Assembly: GCA_965230215.1 (NCBI GenBank)
Contig: CBDDKN010000001.1
Location: 1,240,001 to 1,304,000 of the forward strand
Direction: 5' to 3'
From: RFSX01 sp965230215
GTDB lineage: Bacteria; Bacteroidota; Bacteroidia; Chitinophagales; Saprospiraceae
Length of the DNA: 64,000 nt
Below the pieces are notes generated by a model. The model saw only the letters and a program-made list of their open reading frames with translations, was not told the origin of the DNA and made no database searches. Each line of letters begins with the position of its first letter. The first letter of the stretch is position 1. Shown here in pieces: positions 38,549 through 45,845 of the stretch. The translations under genes and the position numbers were made by a program.

Positions 38549-39832
38549 TTACAGTTCAGTCAACAAATTTACCAATTTAGCAGTCAAATTTTTCCTTTCG
38601 AATCCTTCCTTATAACCCACGGGAAAATCAAAGTTTCTTTCAGCATTGAAGAGAAAATCTTTGAGCTTTGCCAAATCAATTTCTTCATCATATGCAAGAC
38701 ACATTGTTGAAGGATGATCATTAAGAATACGTGCAGCGTCCGTGTTTGTTTCAGACATGATCAGAATACTTTTCCCCGAGGCAATATACTCAAATAACTT
38801 GCCCGGAATATTGGCAACAGAGTTGTCTGTATTATTAACCAGGAGCAATAAGCTGTCCGCCTTAGCGTAATCGCTTATCACATCTTCATGAGCCTTGTAT
38901 GTTTCAAGCTTTAATTTATCCGATAGCCTGTCATATGAACGAATCTGCTCAACAATGTCTCCATCTACAACACCTACCAGATGAATGCGGAGCATTCTGT
39001 CAACTTGATTATCAGAGGCACAAAGCGTATCCAGTGCTTTCCATAGTCTTTTAGGATTTCGAACCTTATTAAGCAAGCCGGCATGATAGATGATCATTTC
39101 ACCTGGCGTATCGATAGGTTTATAATCCTGAAAATCATCCGCATCATAACCGTTTGTAATACACTCAAATTTGCTGGTATCAAAGTCGACCATCAGGTCC
39201 TTCATTTGGTAACTGGTGGCTATGACCTTATCACATTGCTCCAGCACATTATTTTCCAGCTTGGCCTGCTTATTCAATGCTCGGTCAGATGCCCCAAAGT
39301 TTCTTAGGAAATCAAATTGCGACCATGGGTCACGTATATCCACAAGCCACTTTAACTCCGGTATCGCTTCTTTGAGTCCCAATGCGATCAGATGCATAGA
39401 ATGTGGAGGACCTGTACTGACAACATAATCAATGCCTTGCTCCTGCACATATTTCTTTAAGAATTTGATAGAAGGCTTCACCCAAAACTTGCGCGGATCT
39501 GGAATAAAATAATTAGCGCGTATTTTATTGAGAATTCTTGGTTTAAAAGATGATTTCTTATCTGTAACGATGCCCTGATTACCACCTTTGCTTCCGCTTA
39601 TAAAGTTGGCTATGCTGTAAGGCTCCCAAATCGGTTTCTTGATGACGACCACATTCTCGTGTATATCGTTGAGCAATTTGGGATCTTTGACATTGAAGTG
39701 CGGATTTTCGGGCGTGTAAATATGTGGCTCGAAGCCAAATTCGGGGAGATACTTGCTGAACTTAAGCCATCTCTGCACGCCGGAGCCGGCATACGGAGGC
39801 CAATAATAGCTTATAATCAGGATTTTGCTCAA
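38549..39832 (-). CDS. GT4-like glycosyltransferase
   Basis: 427 aa from a TTG at 39832. The start ILIISYYWPPYAGSGVQRW is the N-terminal glycine-rich region of GT-B enzymes. IIYHAGLL opens the C-terminal domain, and a late IPGKLFEYIASGKSILIM contains the usual E..A.G acceptor/nucleotide site. The related Bacteroidota family transfers sugars for exopolysaccharide. It is first in the five-gene minus-strand run and is divergent from the sulfotransferase-like gene, with 67 bp between them. Confidence 0.86.
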   Translation of the reverse strand: MSKILIISYYWPPYAGSGVQRWLKFSKYLPEFGFEPHIYTPENPHFNVKDPKLLNDIHENVVVIKKPIWEPYSIANFISGSKGGNQGIVTDKKSSFKPRILNKIRANYFIPDPRKFWVKPSIKFLKKYVQEQGIDYVVSTGPPHSMHLIALGLKEAIPELKWLVDIRDPWSQFDFLRNFGASDRALNKQAKLENNVLEQCDKVIATSYQMKDLMVDFDTSKFECITNGYDADDFQDYKPIDTPGEMIIYHAGLLNKVRNPKRLWKALDTLCASDNQVDRMLRIHLVGVVDGDIVEQIRSYDRLSDKLKLETYKAHEDVISDYAKADSLLLLVNNTDNSVANIPGKLFEYIASGKSILIMSETNTDAARILNDHPSTMCLAYDEEIDLAKLKDFLFNAERNFDFPVGYKEGFERKNLTAKLVNLLTEL

Positions 39833-39899
39833 AATCGATAATGTCTATACGAATGTATAAAGCTTTTTTTAATATGTTTAATGCTGATAAAAGTTTGTT

Positions 39900-40466
39900 T
39901 TGAGAGTATTCATCTTATGTAGTGGAAGGACAGGATCGGTCAGCTTTATTAAGGCGTGTTCACACATCACCAATTTCAGTTCTGATCATGAGGGCTTGTC
40001 CAGGTCTATAGACGGAAGGTTCAACTATCCGGATGGCCATATTGAAGCAGACAACAGACTATCGTGGTTTCTTGGCAGTCTAGATAAAGCATATGGCAAT
40101 GAGGCCTACTATGTCAAGTTGTATCGCGATAAAGAAGCCACAAGCAATAGTTTCAACAGAAGGTGGAATCTGAAGACAAGCATCATATATTCCTTTTCAG
40201 AGGGCATCCTGATGACCCCTGTCAAAAAGTTGACTGAAGACAATAAAAAGGCAGTTTGCGATCTTTATTATGATACAATCTATGATAATATAGACATGTT
40301 CCTTAAAGACAAAGATCACAAAATGGAAATCCAACTTGAGGAAATCAAATCGGGTTTTAAAGACTTTTGGGAATGGATAGGTGCTGAGGGCGATCTGGAT
40401 GCTGCATTGAAAGAGTTTGACACCAAGCACAATCCTTCTAAAAAGCGGTCTTGGTGGTCGCGGTAG
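39900..40466 (+). CDS. Sulfotransferase-like protein
   Basis: 188 aa starting from TTG at 39900 (MRVFILCSGRTGSVSFIKAC). The N-terminal strand followed by CSGRTGSVSF matches the 5'-phosphosulfate-binding loop of PAPS-dependent sulfotransferases. AYYVKLYRDKEATSNSFNRRW could be the second nucleotide-binding segment. It is shorter than most carbohydrate sulfotransferases (about 250-300 aa). Next to the polysaccharide genes, a role in sulfating the glycan is plausible but inferred. Confidence 0.6.
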   Translation: MRVFILCSGRTGSVSFIKACSHITNFSSDHEGLSRSIDGRFNYPDGHIEADNRLSWFLGSLDKAYGNEAYYVKLYRDKEATSNSFNRRWNLKTSIIYSFSEGILMTPVKKLTEDNKKAVCDLYYDTIYDNIDMFLKDKDHKMEIQLEEIKSGFKDFWEWIGAEGDLDAALKEFDTKHNPSKKRSWWSR

Positions 40467-40519
40467 TTAAAATCTTACAGACAATCACTGTTTATTATAT
40501 ATTGCGAAAAAATTAAATC

Positions 40520-41086
40520 ATGATTAAAATCATTTCCATATTCCTATTTGCCTCACTGCTAAATCCTTCCTTATTCTCTCAGAATACATACCATCAGCTG
40601 GACATGATTGGGGACGCAACCAATAATAGCCCTTTGAGCAGACAGTTTATTAATCTTGATAACACCAATGACTCAGACTACTCTTTGGTTGCATTAAAGC
40701 TATCAAGTGGTACAAATGCTAACAATTCATTTGGCGTCCTTGGAACCGCTGCATATTCTTATACACATACACCAGGCCATGCAGGATACACCTATTTATT
40801 TAGCACCAACAATGGTCTTATTTTCAGAGCTGATAATCCAATGGGTAATATAAAGTTTGTCACCGGTGGATTAGAGTTGATCAATGAACGCATGAGAATT
40901 ACCGAAACAGGCAATGTAGGTATTTCTACTTCTGCACCAGCATCCAAACTTCAAGTTGCAAATGGTGACATCTACATTGAGGATATCAATTATGGAATTA
41001 TAATGAAATCTCCTGATGGTAATTGCTGGCGAGGCACATTGGACAACAGTGGCAACCTCAGTTTTTCCAGCATAAGCTGCCCTTAG
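40520..41086 (+). CDS. Secreted protein with tail-fibre-like 'NVGI..' motif
   Basis: 188 aa with a signal peptide (MIKIISIFLFASLLNPSLFS). The C-terminal part RITETGNVGISTSAPASKLQ is the short 'GNVGIGT..P..KL.V' motif found in many Bacteroidota secreted and phage-tail-like proteins, which often precedes a trimerising domain. No chaperone or peptidase domain follows; the protein ends soon after at SSISCP. Function is unknown. It lies between the glycan cluster and the tRNA-Arg repeat region. Confidence 0.72.
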   Translation: MIKIISIFLFASLLNPSLFSQNTYHQLDMIGDATNNSPLSRQFINLDNTNDSDYSLVALKLSSGTNANNSFGVLGTAAYSYTHTPGHAGYTYLFSTNNGLIFRADNPMGNIKFVTGGLELINERMRITETGNVGISTSAPASKLQVANGDIYIEDINYGIIMKSPDGNCWRGTLDNSGNLSFSSISCP

Positions 41087-41111
41087 CCTTTAGGAAATAC
41101 AAAATCAATTA

Positions 41112-41144
41112 TTTGCTACTGCAATTGGGATTGTAGTATCTTTA
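41112..41144 (+). promoter_or_regulatory. Candidate promoter of the tRNA-Arg transcript
   Basis: A TTTG at 41112-41115 and TATCTTTA at 41137-41144 (one mismatch to TAnnTTTG) are separated by 21 bases, a good Bacteroidota spacing. A transcript from here would carry all three 90-bp repeats ahead of the tRNA. Confidence 0.42.
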
Positions 41145-41179
41145 CATTCACAAAATGATCGCGTAGCGAAATATGATTA

Positions 41180-41450
41180 GTCCCGTAGTTTCCCAATAAA
41201 TTCTATTGAATTATCGGGACAGACGTTTCACTACGGGAAATAAGTTTAGTAGTAAATTGAAACGTACATGGTCCCGTAGTTTCCCGATAAATTCTATTGA
41301 ATTATCGGGACAGGCGTTTCACTACGGGAATAAGAATGGTAATTCAAAGAAACGTAATTGGTCCCGTAGTTTCCCGATAAATTCTTTCGAATTATCGGTA
41401 CAGGCGTTTCACTACGGGAATAAGAATGGTAATTCAAAGAAACGTAATTG
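41180..41450 (+). repeat. Three tandem 90-91 bp repeats abutting the tRNA-Arg 5' end
   Basis: Units start at 41180, 41271 and 41361 (91, 90, 90 bp), and the next 'unit start' at 41451 is the tRNA itself. Units 2 and 3 differ at three positions; unit 1 is more diverged in its second half. Each unit opens GTCCCGTAGTT, identical to the tRNA 5' end. It then has an internal hairpin (TCCCGATAA / TTATCGGGA) and the sequence ACTACGGGA, the reverse complement of the unit's own and the tRNA's TCCCGTAGT. A CGTTTC/GAAACG pair can form an alternative stem. It is not a CRISPR, as there are no unique spacers. Confidence 0.9.
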
Positions 41451-41523
41451 GTCCCGTAGTTCAACTGGATAGAATACCAGATTTCGGCTCTGGGGGTTGG
41501 GGGTTCGAATCCTCCCGGGATCA
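41450..41523 (+). tRNA. tRNA-Arg (anticodon TCG)
   Basis: A full cloverleaf can be folded by hand. The acceptor is GGTCCCG/CGGGATC with one G-T pair and discriminator A. The D-stem is GTTC/GAAT (one G-T pair) and the anticodon stem CCAGA/TCTGG with loop TTTCGGC (anticodon TCG, reads CGA and related Arg codons). The variable loop has five bases, the T-stem is GGGGG/CCTCC and the T-loop TTCGAAT. CCA is not encoded. The gene is embedded between two repeat families. Confidence 0.93.
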
Positions 41524-41694
41524 CGATCAAATAAAAGTTCAAGCCTGAAAGGCCTGGACTTTTTTTTTATGGATATTCGCAAGCTTGCTTGAAAGAATAT
41601 CTATTAAAAAGTTCAGTTAATGGCAAAGCCATTGAACTTTTATTTGCAGGACGGAGCCACAGAGGATCGACGAACGCAGTGAGTCAATCCGACC
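41514..41694 (+). repeat. 181-bp direct repeat, copy 1 (tRNA 3' end plus downstream flank)
   Basis: It begins inside the tRNA at CCCGGGATCA and runs to ATCCGACC. The same 181 bases recur 296 bp downstream with three mismatches that I can see. It contains several hairpins (see terminator), including GATATTC/GAATATC and AAAAGTTCA/TGAACTTTT. Confidence 0.9.
41531..41569 (+). terminator. Intrinsic terminator of tRNA-Arg
   Basis: The hairpin AAAAGTTCAAGCC / GGCCTGGACTTTT has a TGAAA-type loop and runs straight into nine T. It starts eight bases after the tRNA discriminator base. The second repeat copy (41827 onward) has a T-to-A change in the run and should terminate less well. Confidence 0.8.
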
Positions 41695-41809
41695 CTATTG
41701 ACATGGAGGTTGGGGGTTCCCGCCCACCCCCGACTGATGTCGGGGTTCATTCACTTAAGAAGGACATTTAGTCCTTCTTATCACGCTAAAGCATGATCGC
41801 TCTTTCATT
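41695..41809. other. Spacer between the two 181-bp copies, with broken tRNA 3'-half remnant
   Basis: GGTTGGGGGTTC at 41708-41719 equals the variable-loop/T-arm sequence of the tRNA. In the tRNA this is followed after seven bases by CCCGGGATCA; here about 90 bases intervene. The intervening stretch holds two perfect hairpins: CCCCGAC/GTCGGGG (41728-41745) and TAAGAAGGAC/GTCCTTCTTA (41756-41780). It looks like a duplicated tRNA 3' half interrupted by a small palindromic insertion. Confidence 0.6.
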
Positions 41810-41990
41810 CCCGGGATCACGATCAAATAAAAGTTCAAGCCTGTAAGGCCTGGACTTTTATTTTATGGATATTCGCAAGCTTGCTTGAAAGAATATCTAT
41901 TAAAAAGTTCAGTTAATGGCAAAGCCATTGAACTTTTATTTGCAGGACGGAGCCACAGAGGATCGACGAACGAAGTGAGTCAATCCGACC
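41810..41990 (+). repeat. 181-bp direct repeat, copy 2
   Basis: Second copy of the tRNA-3'-end-containing segment, offset by exactly 296 bp from copy 1 at both ends. It includes the last ten tRNA bases (CCCGGGATCA) but no upstream tRNA body. A 16-base piece of its end (TGAGTCAATCCGACCT) recurs at 46621. Confidence 0.9.
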
Positions 41991-42041
41991 TAGTAAACAT
42001 CAACCATTTCAAAAAATAATACCGTTTCTTAAACTCCACTC

Positions 42042-42383
42042 CTACTCACCCAGTCCATCTAAAGCTTCCTTCAAAGCTTCAAAAGATTCACTATGCAGTC
42101 TAAGCGCTGAAGCATACAGATTCCTGGCACCTTCCGTATCATTGGCATCAACAGCTTCTTCAATCTTCACAAGTGTTTGTTTCAAATCCAGCGCGCCCAT
42201 AAACTCTGCCTGCGGTTTGAGAGAATGCGCATTAACTCTCAGTTGGGTCCAGTCCTCATCATTAATATTGGACTGCATCTTGTCAAAGCATTCAGGAGCA
42301 ACATCAAGGTACAATTGTATATACCGTCTCATTTTTGACGGATTCTCCTTGGTAAATTTCCGAAGAAATTGCAGGTCGATCAT
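42042..42383 (-). CDS. Histidine-containing phosphotransfer (Hpt) protein
   Basis: 113 aa from the ATG at 42383. A longer frame to 42428 would overlap the response-regulator gene; the shorter start leaves one base between them. It is an all-helical Hpt domain with the phospho-acceptor His in AHSLKPQAEFMGA (about residue 53). Hpt proteins shuttle phosphate from the receiver domain of a hybrid kinase to a response regulator. It is encoded directly after a single-domain regulator and a hybrid kinase, so the three probably form one relay. Confidence 0.88.
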   Translation of the reverse strand: MIDLQFLRKFTKENPSKMRRYIQLYLDVAPECFDKMQSNINDEDWTQLRVNAHSLKPQAEFMGALDLKQTLVKIEEAVDANDTEGARNLYASALRLHSESFEALKEALDGLGE

Positions 42384-42384
42384 T

Positions 42385-42765
42385 CTATGTATTGGCTTTA
42401 ATGAGGTTTGCAATTTCACCGAATGCATCCTCCCCCTTCAAAACATAGTGCACAGCACCATACTGAATTGTTTTTGCTGCTGTCCCGTAACTTTTCTGAC
42501 TAGACAACATTATCACTGGCAGGTTCGCATCTCGGTTTTTGATTTCCTTTAATATATCAATTCCATTAGCCGCATCTGCTTCTTTCGAATTAAGATAATA
42601 ATCAAGTACGATCACATTCGGCTCTTTATCCAGTGCACTCAAGCAGGATTCACCCGTTGGAAAAGTATGTATTTCATAGCCGTCGTTTGCTTCTTTCAGG
42701 TAATCACTCAACATCTCGGTCAATAATGGCTCATCGTCAACTATAAATATTTTGGTATTGCTCAT
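42385..42765 (-). CDS. Single-domain response regulator (receiver only)
   Basis: 126 aa, one CheY-like domain: acidic pocket VDDEP at residues 9-13, phospho-acceptor Asp55 in VIVLDYYLN, the Ser/Thr switch in MLSSQ and conserved Lys110 in YVLKGED. There is no output domain, so it works either as a phosphate carrier or by protein contact. It lies between the hybrid kinase gene (68 bp upstream) and the Hpt gene (one base downstream). Confidence 0.92.
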   Translation of the reverse strand: MSNTKIFIVDDEPLLTEMLSDYLKEANDGYEIHTFPTGESCLSALDKEPNVIVLDYYLNSKEADAANGIDILKEIKNRDANLPVIMLSSQKSYGTAAKTIQYGAVHYVLKGEDAFGEIANLIKANT

Positions 42766-42832
42766 GTTATAATTGTTTATTGGTTTTTAAAACTGTATTT
42801 GTTGGCATTTTAAATTACACTTAATTTTTAAA

Positions 42833-45712
42833 TCAGCTTATACCTACATGGTGTCTGTATATCTTTTGTATTAACATTTCTGTATTAAAGGGTTTGCCAA
42901 TAAAGTCATCCATGCCAGAAGCATAACATCTTTCAATTTCATCCTTTAGCACATTCGCTGTCATAGCAATAATAGGAATCTCTGAAAATTTTTCGGGCAA
43001 CGTCCTTATCTTCTGGGTAGCTTCATAACCATTCATCACAGGCATTTGCACATCCATTAAAACAATGTCAAAGTTGTCAGATTTAAGTTTTTCTATTGCG
43101 ATTGAGCCATTCTCTGCCAATTCAATACCGACATCCTCAATCGCATCTTCCAGCTCCTCCTGTGCCACGACTGCATTAAAATCATTATCCTCCACCAGTA
43201 ATATTTTAATACCTTTCAACAGACTCTTATCGAATACAGTCCCCTTCTGTGCCTTATGAACCTGTTCCAGCTCAGATGCTTTTTTGAAGGCTATGCTAAA
43301 GTGGAACTGACTGCCTTTTCCTTTTTCACTTTCAACCCAAATTTTGCCATTGTACAGTTCAACAAGTTTTTTAGATATACTCAAGCCCAAACCAGTACCA
43401 CCAAATTTTCGGCTTGTATCAGCATACTCCTGCTCAAAACTATTGAATATCTTTTCGAGGTGTTCCCGGGCTATACCAACGCCCGTATCTGAAACTGTAA
43501 ACTGCAACAATACTTCCTCATCATGACTTTCCAATTGTTCAACCATCACATTGACAATACCCTTTTCTGTAAATTTAATAGCATTACCAACCAGGTTTAT
43601 CAGAATCTGACGGAGTCTGGATGGATCCCCCAACAAAGCATTCTCTAAACCGGAATCTTTTATATTCAGCTCAAGGCCTTTCTCTTCAGCTTTGAACTTC
43701 ATTATCGTATGTACGCCCTGTAAGATCTCATCCAGGTCAAATTGAATGTTCTCCAATTCTATTTTTCCAGACTCTATTTTAGAAAGATCCAGGATGTCAT
43801 TAATAATTACCAGCAAAGCATCTGATGATTGTTTGATTCCGGAAAGAAACTCGACTTGTTCCTCATTCGGATCTCGCCTCAGTAGAATTTCTGTCATCCC
43901 TTTGATCGCATTCATGGGAGTCCTTATTTCATGACTCATGTTTGCCAGAAACTGATGTTTGGCTCTTTCTGATGCCAAAGCTTTTTCTTTTTCGGCTTTG
44001 ATAAGCTCATTCTTCTTCTTTAACAGCATTTCTGTTCTCTTAATATAGCGCAATCGACTATACAGTGCCAGGAGGAAAATCAGAAGACCTACACCAAGAG
44101 CTATAAGAATATTTCTTGTGGTTTTCTGCTTGCTGATCTCATTTTGAAACTGCAGTTCCTTGGCTATATTATCCTGCGCTACACGTAAGCTGTCAGCAAG
44201 GCGTTCTTCGGCAAACTTCTTTTCAAGCTCCAGCCTAGTCACCTCTTCACTGTTGCGAAGTATCTCAAGGGAATCCTTGATCGCCACCATCTTTCTGAAA
44301 TTATCAAATGATGATTTATAGTAACCCGCCCTGTCTTGCGCCGTGTACATAACCTCGTGAAGATCAAATTGATCAGAGAGATTCTTGGGAATATTATCAC
44401 TCAATCCCAGATTGGCGTATTCTATGGCTTTTGGATATTCTCCAAGTCCGATATAGGCTTTACTCATTTCAGAATAAATATTACCATATTGGTTTTCATA
44501 GCCACCCTTCATTATCAGGCTGTTTTTGACCTCTATGAGTTCTTCAAGGGCTTCCTTATAATTACCCTTCATGTTTTCAATAGATGCACGCGTAACCCTG
44601 GCGATCAGATAACAGGGTTCACAATGCTTCTTATCTTTCATTACCTCAAGGCCCTTCTTAATATATACACTCGCTTTATCCGCATCTTTTTTATTGACAT
44701 AGAGTTTACTGAGACTTATATAAGATGCTCCGAGAAGGTTATAATCCTGAAGAGAATCGGCAAGGGCTTGTGATTTTAACAAATACTTTTCTGAATCCTC
44801 ATAATTGCCTATCTGATTATGAATTGAACCAATTGAATATATGGCATTGGCATAAGTCCAGTCATATTCCTGCAATTGTTCTGAATACTTAATAATTTTC
44901 TGGGCTGTTCGCAAGGCATCAGGATACATGTCTGAACTGTCATAGTAGTTCAAAATCGTACTCGTAATAGACCTAATCTCGTTAAGGTCATTAACTTCTT
45001 TTTGAATTTCTCTTTCAATAGTGCCTATCTTGCTGTCCATTGCCTCGACAGAATAGTTTGTACATCCTCCCGTTTTCAACATGATCAAACCAATTGAAGC
45101 CATATCATATTTACCATCCTCTAGACCGTAGTTCACTCCCGTTTTAAAGGCCTCACAAGCTCGTTCCTTTTGATCTGGGAGCTGAATAAGATAAAACCCG
45201 GACGTTACATGAAAAAGAACCCGTTGCTCTACTTTTAGCCGCTGTTCCAAAGTGGACATAATTTCCTTCAATCGCACCTCTGACAATGATTCGCAACCAA
45301 AGGGTCTGCGCCAGAAAAACATCATGATATGACGATCATATTCATGTTTCAGAAGCAACTCAATACCTCTTTCAAAGTATTTACAGGATTGCTCCTCCTT
45401 TTCTAATTGTTCTCGATAACGAAAACCAACCAGTAGGTTGAAGAATCCCTCATATTTTTCTTCTTTGATCCTCTTTGAAAATTTGAGTGCTTTTTCCGAT
45501 TCCTCTAACCATTCATAGAATTGCTTCTCGGTTATATAATCGTCGGTATCAAACCTCTCTATAAAAGCCTCCACCCGTGTGCGCTTGTCCTTAGACTTGT
45601 CTTTCCAGATATTGAACAGTGAATCATTGTTGATATCCTGTGATAGGGCCAGTGTGCCTAGAAGCATACATACGGTTAGAGCCAGTATCCGATAATCAGT
45701 GATTTTTAACAT
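42833..45712 (-). CDS. TPR-containing hybrid sensor histidine kinase
   Basis: 959 aa. A signal sequence (ILALTVCMLLGTLALS) is followed by a periplasmic TPR region to about residue 500 (for example YANAIYSIGSIHNQIGNYED). One transmembrane helix lies near 535-556 (ILIALGVGLLIFLLAL). HisKA has the acceptor His594 in NMSHEIRTPMNAIKG. HATPase_c has N and G boxes (LVGNAIKFT, DTGVGIA, GTGLGLSISK). A C-terminal receiver has Asp887 in LMDVQMPVMNG. The kinase would autophosphorylate, pass phosphate to its own receiver, and then via an Hpt protein to a regulator; those partners follow downstream on the same strand. The TPR sensor input is unknown. Confidence 0.93.
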   Translation of the reverse strand: MLKITDYRILALTVCMLLGTLALSQDINNDSLFNIWKDKSKDKRTRVEAFIERFDTDDYITEKQFYEWLEESEKALKFSKRIKEEKYEGFFNLLVGFRYREQLEKEEQSCKYFERGIELLLKHEYDRHIMMFFWRRPFGCESLSEVRLKEIMSTLEQRLKVEQRVLFHVTSGFYLIQLPDQKERACEAFKTGVNYGLEDGKYDMASIGLIMLKTGGCTNYSVEAMDSKIGTIEREIQKEVNDLNEIRSITSTILNYYDSSDMYPDALRTAQKIIKYSEQLQEYDWTYANAIYSIGSIHNQIGNYEDSEKYLLKSQALADSLQDYNLLGASYISLSKLYVNKKDADKASVYIKKGLEVMKDKKHCEPCYLIARVTRASIENMKGNYKEALEELIEVKNSLIMKGGYENQYGNIYSEMSKAYIGLGEYPKAIEYANLGLSDNIPKNLSDQFDLHEVMYTAQDRAGYYKSSFDNFRKMVAIKDSLEILRNSEEVTRLELEKKFAEERLADSLRVAQDNIAKELQFQNEISKQKTTRNILIALGVGLLIFLLALYSRLRYIKRTEMLLKKKNELIKAEKEKALASERAKHQFLANMSHEIRTPMNAIKGMTEILLRRDPNEEQVEFLSGIKQSSDALLVIINDILDLSKIESGKIELENIQFDLDEILQGVHTIMKFKAEEKGLELNIKDSGLENALLGDPSRLRQILINLVGNAIKFTEKGIVNVMVEQLESHDEEVLLQFTVSDTGVGIAREHLEKIFNSFEQEYADTSRKFGGTGLGLSISKKLVELYNGKIWVESEKGKGSQFHFSIAFKKASELEQVHKAQKGTVFDKSLLKGIKILLVEDNDFNAVVAQEELEDAIEDVGIELAENGSIAIEKLKSDNFDIVLMDVQMPVMNGYEATQKIRTLPEKFSEIPIIAMTANVLKDEIERCYASGMDDFIGKPFNTEMLIQKIYRHHVGIS

Positions 45713-45752
45713 TCACATCGTTTATGGTCTACAAAATAGTCAAGTATTAGCG

Positions 45753-45800
45753 ATCAAACCGTATATAATTATCAGACGGTTATTTCATTTATCAAACGGT
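45753..45800. promoter_or_regulatory. Three LytTR-type binding boxes between the kinase and LytTR regulator genes
   Basis: Direct repeats ATCAAACCGT (45753), ATCAGACGGT (45771) and ATCAAACGGT (45791) are spaced 18 and 20 bases apart, about two helical turns. On the minus strand the last reads ACCGTTTGAT, one mismatch from the published LytTR half-site pattern [TA][AC][CA]GTTN[AG][TG]. They sit in the 133-bp divergent promoter region, so they may control either or both genes. Confidence 0.5.
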
Positions 45801-45845
45801 ATAGCCTTAGTTTGCATATTTTTACTATTTGCTTAATGGATATGC

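Noticed and set aside
41180..41450. CRISPR array
   Set aside because: The repeat is the full 90-bp period with no unique spacers, there are no cas genes, and the unit copies the tRNA end.
41206..41472. Plus-strand ORF with repeated peptides across the 90-bp units
   Set aside because: The unit length of 90 is a multiple of three, so the repeat keeps the frame open by chance; it runs into the tRNA and has no signal or domain.
41294..41542. Minus-strand ORF containing PGGFEPPTPR
   Set aside because: This is the well-known spurious translation of a tRNA gene read backwards; it covers tRNA-Arg and the 90-bp repeats, which explains its repeated peptide.
41589..41771. 60-aa ORF in the downstream repeat
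   Set aside because: It lies over hairpins and the broken tRNA remnant, has no protein-like composition and only part of it is duplicated in the second copy.
41514..41990. Integrative element bounded by att sites
   Set aside because: The direct repeats are only 296 bp apart and enclose no integrase or cargo; at most it is a relic.
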